Shown here: positions 35,347-43,198 of the stretch, one piece after another
Numbering within the stretch: position 1 is the stretch's first letter
Layout: each line of letters begins with the position of its first letter
Source: Planctomycetia bacterium
Lineage (GTDB): Bacteria > Planctomycetota > Planctomycetia > Pirellulales > UBA1268
Length of the DNA: 64,000 nt
Reading direction: 5' to 3'
Assembly: GCA_026401035.1 (NCBI GenBank)
Contig: JAPLNR010000046.1
Location: forward strand, 1-64,000
Translations under genes and position numbers: made by a program
The notes under the pieces: model-generated
What the model saw: the letters and a program-made list of their open reading frames with translations, nothing else
The model's database searches: none
What the model was told of the DNA's origin: nothing

Positions 35347-35410
35347 AAGGATATGCCCGGGCAATGGCACCTCTACAACGGTTTTCCGGGCTAGGGCGGC
35401 TCGTGAGCGG
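35347..35410 (+). repeat. IS91-type terminal repeat, copy 3
   Basis: AAGGATATGCCCGGGCAATG continues into GCACCTC, then CCGGGCTAGGGCGGCTCGTGAG. It aligns with 38955-39018, where the same order leads to an IS91 transposase tail on the minus strand. Confidence 0.65.
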
Positions 35411-35478
35411 CGGGATCGGCCGTCCGGAGGCGGGTCACTGGAGCATTCCTTACCGCCACGCGGTGGCGATTTCGTGGC

Positions 35479-35556
35479 TTACGCAAAAGGAAACTCCTCG
35501 CCCACCCGGGCCATGAGTTTGGCCCAGGCTTTTTCGCAAGGTGTCGTGGGATCGCG
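35479..35556 (-). pseudogene. IS91-type transposase fragment 1
   Basis: The minus strand encodes EKAWAKLMARVGEEFPFA and then a stop. This is the segment that precedes the Cys-rich block near the C-terminus of IS91 transposases; the Cys block itself is lost. The 70 bp beyond the stop resemble the 3' flank of the copy at 39136. Confidence 0.6.
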
Positions 35557-35683
35557 GTTTGTCGCGGGAGCACGTAGCAAACGCGAGCGATGCGACCGTC
35601 TTCACAACGCCGGACGGAGAGGCGCTCATCCGCTCCCGTGTTTACACACCGGTTTATCCCAAGCTGGCCTGAGTTTACCCGGC

Positions 35684-35719
35684 CGGCTCATTGCCTTCAT
35701 CACGGAGCCAGGGCCGATC
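35684..35719 (+). pseudogene. IS91-type transposase fragment 2, inverted
   Basis: Encodes RLIAFITEPGPI on the plus strand, the segment that would follow fragment 1 in an intact IS91 transposase. Its opposite orientation implies an inversion within the remnant. Confidence 0.55.
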
Positions 35720-35739
35720 CACCAAACGACCGCCGGCAG

Positions 35740-36075
35740 GAGCTGGCCCAACTGCCCAACCGGGCGGGTGTGTCGTACGCATTGATCGGCGGCGTGGCGG
35801 TGCAGATCCGCACGACGGAGCCTCGCACCACACTCGACATCGACGTCGCGGTGCCGCGGTTCGACGACATTCCGCGGGCTGCACTGTTGGCCGCTGGCTT
35901 CGATCATACGGGCCGCCACGAGCACAGCGACAACTGGCGTGCGCCACCCGCCGGGCCGGGCAGCTTGCGGACGGCGGTGCAGTTTTCCGCCGAGGACGTG
36001 GGGATCGCCGACGCCGTTGCCAATGCGGAGCTGACAGATCTCGCCGATGGCCTCCGAATGAGGGTGGCCACGTCG
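35740..36075 (+). pseudogene. nucleotidyltransferase-like remnant
   Basis: The frame encodes VSYALIGGVAVQIRTTEPRT followed by TLDIDVAVPRFDD, the GG and DxD pattern of minimal or AbiEii-like nucleotidyltransferases. It then passes through AALLAAGFDHTGRHEHSDNW and LADGLRMRVAT before similarity ends. No convincing start codon lies near, and the upstream sequence is the IS91 scrap, so the gene is broken at both ends. The rest of the gap, 35120-35346 and 36076-36235, shows no gene. Confidence 0.5.
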
Positions 36076-36235
36076 GCCACCATCGACATACCAGCGTCAC
36101 GGAGGCTCAATAGCAGGCCGGGCACGGTACTTTCGATGTCTTTCTGCTGTGAACGAGGAATGGCCGCGTTCATCGCGCGGCCGGTTGCGGCAGCCGTTCA
36201 CTTCAATAACGGCCGCCCAAAGCTATGCTACCGAG

Positions 36236-37852
36236 ATGACTTTCACCCACTCCCCGATGCCGGTGTTCTCGATGGCGAGCAAAAAACATTTTGATTCGGG
36301 TGGAGTGCGGCTGCCTCGCCCTTTGAAGAACTACCCAATTCGGATCGCTGTGCTCTCCCTCGCCGTGCTGAGCTCGTTATCGCCGCCGGCCCAATCGGCG
36401 GAACGGAACATCATCCTGTTCGTGACCGACGACGAGTCGCCGAACCTCGGCTGCTACGGCGACCGTGTCGCCGTGACGCCCGCGGTTGATGCCCTGGCCG
36501 CCGACGGCACTATTTTCCGGAACGCCTTCGCGACAACCGCTAGCTGTTCGCCGAGCCGGGCGGCGATTCTCTCGGGGCTCCATCACCATGCCAACGGGCA
36601 GTACGGCCTCCAGCATGACTTCCACAAGTTTACCGGATGGCACGACGTCGTCGGCCTGTCGCTGCCACGGGCGCTCGCCCGGGGTGGCTATCGGACCGCC
36701 CGCGTGGGGAAGTTTCATGTCGCCCCGGCCGAGGTGTATTACTTCGACACCGTGCTCCAGGCTCCCGTCCGCAACCCGGTCGCCATGGCCGAGGCGTGCA
36801 AGGAGGTGATCGAGGCGGACGACGACCGGCCCTTCTTCCTCTTTTTCGCGCCGGCGGATCCGCATCGGAGCGGCACCGTCGATCAGGCAGCGTTCCTCGA
36901 CCGCAAGCCCGACCTGTTCGGTAATCGGCCCGGCAGGAAATCGTACACCGGCGTGGAGGAAGTGTTCTTCGAACCAGCCGCCGTGCCCGTCCCGGCGTTC
37001 CTGCCCGACACCCCCGAAACCCGCAGCGAGCTGGCGCACTACTACCAATCGTGCACGCGGGTGGACCGGGGGCTCGCCCGCCTCGTCGAGCTGCTGCGGG
37101 CAGCCGGTCTGTACGACAAGACGCTGATCGTGTTCACGAGTGATCATGGCATGGCCTTCGCGGGGGCCAAGACCACGGTCTACGAGCCGGGTCTCCGGGT
37201 GCCGCTAGTTGTCCGCGATCCCTACGTCCGGCCCCGTGGGACAACGACCACGAGCCTCGTCAGCCTGCTCGACATCACCCCGTCGCTCCTCGATTTCGCC
37301 GGCGAGCTCGACGCCGAGCAACGGCGGCCCCGACACGAACTCGATCCCCGCGAGTACTGGCGGGACAAGCCTCATGTGGCCGGCGAAAACCTCGGTCCGC
37401 GGGAGGTGCTCGCCACGTACCAAGGCGAGTCGTGGCTGCCGATCCTCTCGGACCCCGACCATGCGATCCGTGACACCCACTTCGCCTCGCACACCTTCCA
37501 CGAGGTCCAGATGTATTACCCGATGCGGGCTGTCCGCGATCGCGAGTGGAAGCTCATCTGGAACATCGCCCACCCACTTCCTTTTCCCTTCGCGGCTGAC
37601 CTCTGGGCGGCGAGCAGCTGGCAGGCGCAACTCGCGGCGGGCCCCGACGTCACCTATGGTCCCAGAACCATGGCTGCCTACATGAACCGGCCCCGGTTCG
37701 AGCTCTACCATCTCACCGAGGATCCGCAGGAGACGAGGAATCTCGCAGACGATCCCGCCCATGCCGCGACGCTGCACCGCCTGCGGGCCACGCTCGAGCA
37801 GTTGCAGCGGGAGACAGGCGATCCCTGGATTCGCAAGTGGGACCACGAATAG
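36236..37852 (+). CDS. secreted sulfatase, SGSH/heparan N-sulfatase-like
   Basis: The 538-residue protein has a signal segment (RIAVLSLAVLSSLSPPAQSA). The type I sulfatase fold shows ILFVTDDESPNLGCYGD with the two metal-binding Asp. The active-site motif CSPSR begins at Cys104, to be converted to formylglycine by a sulfatase-modifying enzyme not present here. LIVFTSDHGM and PLVVRDPYVRPR follow. It hydrolyses sulfate esters or N-sulfate of a polysaccharide outside the cytoplasm. The ATG at 36272 is an alternative start. Together with the sulfotransferase genes from 39.3 kb it points to sulfated glycans being handled here. Confidence 0.9.
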   Translation: MTFTHSPMPVFSMASKKHFDSGGVRLPRPLKNYPIRIAVLSLAVLSSLSPPAQSAERNIILFVTDDESPNLGCYGDRVAVTPAVDALAADGTIFRNAFATTASCSPSRAAILSGLHHHANGQYGLQHDFHKFTGWHDVVGLSLPRALARGGYRTARVGKFHVAPAEVYYFDTVLQAPVRNPVAMAEACKEVIEADDDRPFFLFFAPADPHRSGTVDQAAFLDRKPDLFGNRPGRKSYTGVEEVFFEPAAVPVPAFLPDTPETRSELAHYYQSCTRVDRGLARLVELLRAAGLYDKTLIVFTSDHGMAFAGAKTTVYEPGLRVPLVVRDPYVRPRGTTTTSLVSLLDITPSLLDFAGELDAEQRRPRHELDPREYWRDKPHVAGENLGPREVLATYQGESWLPILSDPDHAIRDTHFASHTFHEVQMYYPMRAVRDREWKLIWNIAHPLPFPFAADLWAASSWQAQLAAGPDVTYGPRTMAAYMNRPRFELYHLTEDPQETRNLADDPAHAATLHRLRATLEQLQRETGDPWIRKWDHE

Positions 37853-38072
37853 GCCAGTCGCACAAGTTGACTTCACGTGGGTCCGTGAAACCCGCGGACG
37901 GAGGCCGGGATTTATGCGGGTGCCGGCCCCGTCGAGGAGCGCACGACCAATTCACATTCGACGCGAGCCGCGCGGGGCTGCACTTCCGCAGTTGGTCGAT
38001 CGCTTGTTCAAGGAGCGTTGTCATCGGTCGTGTCCTTGCCAGGGATCGCATGGGTGTGACCACACTCCCTAA

Positions 38073-38115
38073 AAGGATAGGTCGGCCAATGACACTTCAG
38101 GAAGCGTCGGCCGCC
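38073..38115 (+). repeat. IS91-type terminal repeat, copy 4
   Basis: AGGATAGGTCGGCCAATGAC continues into ACTTC, then GAAGCGTCGGCCG. Together with 38955-39018 it flanks the HicB/HicA remnant in direct orientation. The preceding gap 37853-38072 has no gene. Confidence 0.65.
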
Positions 38116-38140
38116 AGGCAACTTTCCGAGCATTATACAA

Positions 38141-38345
38141 CGGTCGGTATTCAGGAGCACCCAAAGCCGTTGATATCCGTAGTGCACCCGGTTCGTCGCC
38201 AGGTCTCGAAGTCGAATGCGAAGCTCGGCAAACCGATATGCGACCTGCACCTCCCGCACCAAAACACGCTGTACCGCGGGCCTCAAAGTTTTTTTGAGAG
38301 CACGTCCTGCAGCATCTTTTTGTCGAGGCTCAAGCCCGGCGATGA
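38141..38345 (-). pseudogene. IS3-family orfA/orfB junction remnant
   Basis: One minus-strand frame ends SLDKKMLQDVLSKKL and stops, the typical OrfA C-terminus. The overlapping frame reads KKTLRPAVQRVLVREVQVAY, then LRIRLRDLATNRVHYGYQRL, the start of OrfB including its HTH_21-like region. The A-rich TCAAAAAAAC between them is the usual IS3 frameshift signal. Both ends of the element are missing. Confidence 0.75.
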
Positions 38346-38488
38346 TCGCCACGCGTCATCCCGCCGGCTTCCGCCGGGGGCTTTTGGCACCCCGCAAGAC
38401 CCTCGCGGTAGCGGTTGGGGTGACGCGCCCCATCACCATGCGGGCATTTGCTCGGAGTTGAAAAAGACCCGCATCCACTTTGCGTCAG

Positions 38489-38704
38489 TCAGTGGGCTCC
38501 CACTTCCACCACTTCGGACGACGAATGGGGGAGCGGAATCGGCAGGCCATCTTCGGCAAGGCCGTCGAGGTGAAACTGAATAGCCTCGTGAATCAGCCGG
38601 GTCACCTCTTCGCGTGACGCGGCCGCGGCGATGCAGCCTGGAAGATCGGGAACATACGCACCAAAGCCGTTCTCTCCCTCTTCGATCACCACAAGGTATT
38701 TCAT
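38489..38704 (-). CDS. HicB-family antitoxin
   Basis: A 71-residue protein: MKYLVVIEEGENGFGAYVPD, then LPGCIAAAASREEVTRLIHE and a C-terminal GLPIPLPHSSSEVVEV. This is a compact HicB core without a DNA-binding extension. The remnant of its hicA lies 20 nt upstream, so the order is toxin first, opposite to the pair at 13.8 kb. Flanked by IS91-type ends. Confidence 0.85.
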   Translation of the reverse strand: MKYLVVIEEGENGFGAYVPDLPGCIAAAASREEVTRLIHEAIQFHLDGLAEDGLPIPLPHSSSEVVEVGAH

Positions 38705-38724
38705 GACTCGCCCTCTTTTTTCTG

Positions 38725-38868
38725 CTACCGCTGGTTTTTTAGTCCGGCCTGCTTCAGCACGCTATTCAGAGTGCCAGGCGGAACATCTGCCGACTCCTTG
38801 CCGGCAACAGTCACCGTGCCGGATTTCGTCGGGTGTCGAAATTGTCTGTGACTACCCCGCTGACGCAC
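38725..38868 (-). pseudogene. HicA-like toxin, N-terminus missing
   Basis: The frame encodes VRQRGSHRQFRHPTKSGTVT, then ADVPPGTLNSVLKQAGLKNQ, the second half of HicA with the catalytic GSH. The first 20 or so residues of the family are absent; upstream sequence (38869-38954) does not continue the match. A GTG at 38868 could start a 47-residue product, which would lack the first helix and strand. Confidence 0.7.
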
Positions 38869-38954
38869 CGGAGAAAAGGGGACGCAGTTCTTTTCCGCTC
38901 CCGTCGCCGATGCCGATTCAGTACCGCCAGATGTCCAGCACGATCACCTTCGGC

Positions 38955-39018
38955 GAAGGATAGCCCGGTCAACGGCACTTCCTGAAACATTGTCCGGCTG
39001 ATGAGCGGCTCGTGAGCC
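38955..39018 (+). repeat. IS91-type terminal repeat, copy 5
   Basis: GAAGGATAGCCCGGTCAACG continues into GCACTTCC and GAGCGGCTCGTGAG. It is the outer 3' end of the IS91 remnant whose transposase tail is at 39136-39290 on the minus strand. Confidence 0.65.
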
Positions 39019-39135
39019 AACTGGGGAGCCGCCCGAGCTTCCTGGGGCGGTTCACGGAACGCCCGCCTTCCCCCTGTGGTGGCGATTTTGTTGCGTAGGC
39101 GCAGACCCTCTCCGAGTCCGGCCCTAGGGAGTCGC

Positions 39136-39290
39136 TCAGAGGCTGTGGATGTCGATCACGGGCAGAAAAGTCGGGGGCCGCCTGAAAGATTGCCCGGTCG
39201 TCATCGGCCTGCACGAGTTCTCCCCAGTCGGTCGGCGGGCCACGGGCGGGAGAGACTCACCGGAGGCTCGAGCGGTTCGCCGAGCGTGGC
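39136..39290 (-). pseudogene. IS91-type transposase C-terminal remnant, two frameshifts
   Basis: Read in pieces: LGEPLEPP, then VSPARGPPTDWGELVQADDD and RAIFQAAPDF, then LPVIDIHSL and stop. This is the characteristic tail of planctomycete IS91 transposases. An extra T in CCCGACTTTTCTG shifts the last part, and another indel precedes VSPARG. The upstream part of the gene is replaced by the sulfotransferase gene that ends at 39306. Confidence 0.75.
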
Positions 39291-39305
39291 CTGACGACGG
39301 TCGCC

Positions 39306-39944
39306 TCAGCCGGCGGTGCGACCGCCTGACTCGCGGGCAGCCGATCCCGCACTGGCCGCGGCATACAAGCCCTTGTTCTCGTGCGGGAAAGCGCCCGATG
39401 GGACGGGCACGCCGAGCCAATCACAGAGCCGTTCCCAGCCGTCGCCCGCTTCCCAATCGACCGTGAGGAGCGACTTAGGGCGGCCGCGAAACCACTCCTG
39501 CACCGCGGCATCATGCCGGCCGCGGCGATCGAGCAGCATCGCGTCGGTGACGTCCGGAAACGGCAGGCCGTAGAGGATCCGCCGGCGGGCGATGAGCTCG
39601 GGTGTGGCGGGGGGAAGTTGCGCGATCATCGAGCGGTAGCTTGTCAGCCAGCGGTTGGGATCGCGGAGGGTGAGCACGAATCTGCTCCCCGGAAAGGCCT
39701 CGTCGAGCTGCCGGTAGAGCAGGATCCACGGCCAGTCGGTGAACGCATCGTGATCTGCCGCCACCGCGAGGATGCGGGACAGGTCGGCCGATGGCCACTC
39801 GCCGGAGCCCGTATCACCGCCGCCGAGATCATCGACGAGATCAAGCCGTTGCCGGTGGTGCCGGTAGCCGAGGTCGCGGAGGCACCGCCCGAGCGTCGTG
39901 ACGCCGGTCTTGGCCCAGCCGATGCCGAACACCTTCGTCTGCAT
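39306..39944 (-). CDS. sulfotransferase
   Basis: The 212-residue protein begins MQTKVFGIGWAKTGVTTLGR, with a PAPS-binding loop (KTGVTTL). It continues with AFTDWPWILLYRQLDEAFPG, the 3'-phosphate-binding segment RFVLTLRDPNRWLTSYRSM, and SLLTVDWEAGDGWERLCDWL near the end. It transfers sulfate from PAPS to an unknown acceptor, probably a glycan given its neighbours. It is the last gene of the five-gene polysaccharide cluster, 14 nt after the PP-loop fusion gene. Confidence 0.85.
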   Translation of the reverse strand: MQTKVFGIGWAKTGVTTLGRCLRDLGYRHHRQRLDLVDDLGGGDTGSGEWPSADLSRILAVAADHDAFTDWPWILLYRQLDEAFPGSRFVLTLRDPNRWLTSYRSMIAQLPPATPELIARRRILYGLPFPDVTDAMLLDRRGRHDAAVQEWFRGRPKSLLTVDWEAGDGWERLCDWLGVPVPSGAFPHENKGLYAAASAGSAARESGGRTAG

Positions 39945-39958
39945 GCCAATGCCTCCCC

Positions 39959-41800
39959 TCAGGCCGCCTCAGGCACCGTCGCCGCACTGGCGAGGCACTG
40001 GTCGATCGCATTGACGACGTCACCCCTCCCGAGGCTCGCGGCCCGCTCGCGGAGGTCGCGGTAGATCTGCACCACGAGCGGCGTGTCTTTCCACACGTCG
40101 CGAACCCCTCCGATCGAAAACTTCGTCATATCGAAGGTCGCCGCCCGATGCCGCTCGCCGAGCAGGTCGAACACCAGCATCGTGCGAAAGCACTTCTCGC
40201 AACGGCTGCAGTTGCGGGCCGACCAGCGCCCCCAGCAGACGGCCAGGTGCTCGAACGCCACGTCGTGCTCCGCCAAGAACTGCATCTTCTCGAAGCGGTC
40301 GGCCCATGCCCCGTGGTGCCTCACCCGCGCCCGGCCGGTCGAGAAGTGGTGGTCGACGAGCGGCGATGATCCCCATGCGCCCAGCACGCTGTAGTGCTCG
40401 CTCGCGGCGATGAGAAACTCCCGCCACCGTCGGCCGAGAAACGCCGCCATGCCGCCTAGTGCCGCGCCATGCTGAATCGGCCCCCAGGCACGGAGTTCGA
40501 GCGGGAGATCGATCTGGCGGTAGTTCGTGACGAACGTGAGAAGCGTCTTGCCCGTCTGTTCCGCGATCGTGCGGAGCGCGGCCGCCTTCTCCTCGAAGGC
40601 CGAAGGCTTGAAGAGCGGCAGGTCGTAGCCCCAGACGTAGACGAGGTCGTCCACCGGCCGCATGCCGCATGCCGGCTGCTCGCGGGCCATCCGATCGTGG
40701 TGAAACAACGTGTAGAAGGAATCGACGCCGCCGGTGAACACGAGCCCCTGCCGCTCACCCGTCGGCTCGTCATCGGTCGCAGCCGCCGCATGGATCCGCA
40801 CGGGCCTGCGCTCGGGCCACCACGACGCCCACACCCCCATGATCTCGTGCGCGTTCCGCAGGAGTTCCGGCGAGACCTCGCCGTCGAGCACGAGATCGCT
40901 GCCTGCCTCCACCGCGTGGGGCAGCAGCCAGAGCAGCCAGGCGTCGAGCCGACGAGTGATCCCGTCGGCCACGGCCTCCGGCACGTCGACCCAGAGTGTC
41001 TGCGGCGATCGCAGGCCGCTGCCCGTGATGTCGGCGGCGGTGCGGACATGTCCGGCGAGCAGTGGACGGCCTGCGCCGGCGAGGCGGACGTGGATCGGGG
41101 GACTGCGGCCACCGCTGCCGAGGCGGAGCGACGCTGAAGGTGCTGCGGCCGCGGTCGGCGCCGGGGCAGCAACGGTCGTGGACGCAGGTCGCTCATCAGG
41201 TGACGCCGTCACCATCAGATGCACGCCCTCCTCGTAGTACCACCGGAAATGCTTCTCGACGAAGGGAAGCACGGGCCCCGCCTCCTCGCGGTAGCGGGAG
41301 AGATCCTTCGCTCCGCTCGGCGAGGTATTCGTCCTCGGCAACGACCGTGGCTCCGGCAGGCCGAACTCTGGGCAGACGATTCGCAGTGAGGCGTCGAGCG
41401 TGCGAAAGTCGAGCAGTCGCGTGGTGGCCCAGGCGGCCCCGCCGACGCCGAAGAAGTCCTCGTACCGCGGCGCACGCCCCCCGATCACGCCGGCGGCGAG
41501 AAAGTCACGGAAGCTGCACAACCGCGCGGCACTCGCGTAGACGTTGGGCTGCGGGTTCACCGCATGCCGCCAGTACTCGTAGAGCGACACCATCATCTCG
41601 AACGGCTCACGGAGCACGCCGATGACCCGCGGAACGGCGGGCGCGAGGAGCGTCAGGGCCGGTGGCACGGCGATGTGCTTATTCTCCGGGGCGACCAGCC
41701 GTGCATCGGAAAACGCCTCGGCAAACCAGAGCTGGAGCGACGTACCCGCGGTCTTCGGGTAGTGCGCGAGCACCACGTTGTGCGTTGGGCTGTGGAGCAT
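39959..41800 (-). CDS. sulfotransferase-like / PP-loop ATPase fusion protein
   Basis: A 613-residue protein with two parts. Residues about 1-200 look like a type 2 sulfotransferase: LAHYPKTAGTSLQLWF (PAPS loop at 15-21) and VIGVLREPFEMMVSLYEYWR. After an Ala/Pro linker (about 205-230), residues 230-613 form an adenine nucleotide alpha-hydrolase-like domain: GLVFTGGVDSFYTLF at about 351-365 is a PP-loop, and CWGRWSARNCSRCEKCFRTM near 520 is a Cys cluster found in uncharacterised relatives. PP-loop enzymes adenylate a substrate for amidation or thiolation. The target is unknown; context suggests glycan or sugar-nucleotide chemistry. Confidence 0.8.
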   Translation of the reverse strand: MLHSPTHNVVLAHYPKTAGTSLQLWFAEAFSDARLVAPENKHIAVPPALTLLAPAVPRVIGVLREPFEMMVSLYEYWRHAVNPQPNVYASAARLCSFRDFLAAGVIGGRAPRYEDFFGVGGAAWATTRLLDFRTLDASLRIVCPEFGLPEPRSLPRTNTSPSGAKDLSRYREEAGPVLPFVEKHFRWYYEEGVHLMVTASPDERPASTTVAAPAPTAAAAPSASLRLGSGGRSPPIHVRLAGAGRPLLAGHVRTAADITGSGLRSPQTLWVDVPEAVADGITRRLDAWLLWLLPHAVEAGSDLVLDGEVSPELLRNAHEIMGVWASWWPERRPVRIHAAAATDDEPTGERQGLVFTGGVDSFYTLFHHDRMAREQPACGMRPVDDLVYVWGYDLPLFKPSAFEEKAAALRTIAEQTGKTLLTFVTNYRQIDLPLELRAWGPIQHGAALGGMAAFLGRRWREFLIAASEHYSVLGAWGSSPLVDHHFSTGRARVRHHGAWADRFEKMQFLAEHDVAFEHLAVCWGRWSARNCSRCEKCFRTMLVFDLLGERHRAATFDMTKFSIGGVRDVWKDTPLVVQIYRDLRERAASLGRGDVVNAIDQCLASAATVPEAA

Positions 41801-41860
41801 GGTCGTTCTCGTGAAGGTAAGCGGCGGGCGATGCGGGGATGCACGATCACTCGTCCTCGG

Positions 41861-43198
41861 TCAGGCGGCTTTGGCGAATGTGTTGCGCTCGACGACCACA
41901 TGGTCACGAACACGGATCGGAATCCCATCGGCAGCGATCACGCGGAATTGCATCAAGTCGGTCGGTTCCGCGAGCGAGAACGGCAGTGCCACTTCGAACG
42001 GATCACGGCTCTTGATCCCAGCCACGTCGATGCTCGCGAGCCGCCGGCCCTCGTTGCCGCAGGCGATGTCGCACGTGGCGACCAGACGGTGGGCCGCCGG
42101 GGGGGCATCACAGGCGAGCTCGAATGTCGCCAGATAGTCTCCCGCGGCAAGCGGCATGTAGGGACCGTAGAGCACCACGCCTTCGCGGCCTTCGGACGCG
42201 AGCCAGTCGCCGGCACGCGTGCCGATGATGGAGAGCATTCTCCCGCGCCACTCGCGGGCGAGGTCGAGCGTCGCTGGCCGCGGCTGCTCAGCGGCCGGAT
42301 CGGATGCCACCGCCGGCCCCGTGGCGACGCGCCGGGCCACGATGCTCGACGCGAGGTCGTTGCCCGGCGACGACTCCTGCTCGTAACCGAGGCCATGGCG
42401 GGCGAGCAGCCGCTCGAAATAGGGCCGCTGAAATCCGAGTTCCATCCAGCCGTGGGTCTGCATCGCCCGGAGCGACAGGCCGTCGAGCCGCGGCCCCCAG
42501 GGATAGGGCACGGCCCGAATCCAGGGCCCGGCGGGGTCGACCACGGGCTCCGCGCCGAACACGAGAAAGCCGTCGCTGCGCAGCATCTGGGCGTAGTTTG
42601 CGATCGCCTGCTGATGCTCGAGCGAATGATGAAATGCCTGGTAGAAGAAGATCCGATCGAAGGACTCGAGATTCACGCCGTCAGTGAAGTCGCCGCGCAC
42701 GGTACGGATCGGCACCTCCATCCGGTCGGCCTTGCGGCGGACGATCTCCAGATAGTCGGGCTCGATGTCCACGACCGTGACGTCGCAGCCGAACCGTGCC
42801 AGGTGGAGCGAGAGTTCCGCGTCGCCGCAGCCGAATTCGATCACCCGCATGCCCGGTCGCACGTCGAGCTTCTTGATGATGTGGCCGAAGCTCTCGAGGT
42901 AGTTGCCGAGCCAGCGGCTGTCGTACTGGTAGGCCGCCGGCCGCGCGACGAACCGGGCGACGTCGAGCGGCGTATGCTCCATCGTCGTGGCGTCGTAGCA
43001 GGCGCGGCCGGAGATCCGCGCGTGGATGTCGAGCACGGCCCTTCGGTAGGCGTCGGAGAACGGATCGGCGGGCATTTCGACGACCACCGGGTCGACGAGA
43101 AACGAATTGCACAGCGCCTCGATCTTGGCCGCCTCGTCAGCCCCCTCGAGGCTGCGTGTGAAGTCGCGAAACTCCTCGAGCGAATGGAAAAGCCTCAT
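41861..43198 (-). CDS. SAM-dependent methyltransferase with C-terminal jelly-roll-like domain
   Basis: The 445-residue protein has a class I methyltransferase core: RVIEFGCGDAELSLHLARFG (motif I near 117), VTVVDIEPDYLEIVRRKADR and DRIFFYQAFHHSLEHQQAIA. The last 120 or so residues (GREGVVLYGPYMPLAAGDYL, then EVALPFSLAEPTDLMQFRVI) form a beta-rich domain that also occurs in the 1359-residue protein of this cluster. The start ATG at 43198 overlaps the stop of the upstream glycosyltransferase gene by 4 nt. It may O-methylate a sugar of the polymer. Confidence 0.85.
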   Translation of the reverse strand: MRLFHSLEEFRDFTRSLEGADEAAKIEALCNSFLVDPVVVEMPADPFSDAYRRAVLDIHARISGRACYDATTMEHTPLDVARFVARPAAYQYDSRWLGNYLESFGHIIKKLDVRPGMRVIEFGCGDAELSLHLARFGCDVTVVDIEPDYLEIVRRKADRMEVPIRTVRGDFTDGVNLESFDRIFFYQAFHHSLEHQQAIANYAQMLRSDGFLVFGAEPVVDPAGPWIRAVPYPWGPRLDGLSLRAMQTHGWMELGFQRPYFERLLARHGLGYEQESSPGNDLASSIVARRVATGPAVASDPAAEQPRPATLDLAREWRGRMLSIIGTRAGDWLASEGREGVVLYGPYMPLAAGDYLATFELACDAPPAAHRLVATCDIACGNEGRRLASIDVAGIKSRDPFEVALPFSLAEPTDLMQFRVIAADGIPIRVRDHVVVERNTFAKAA

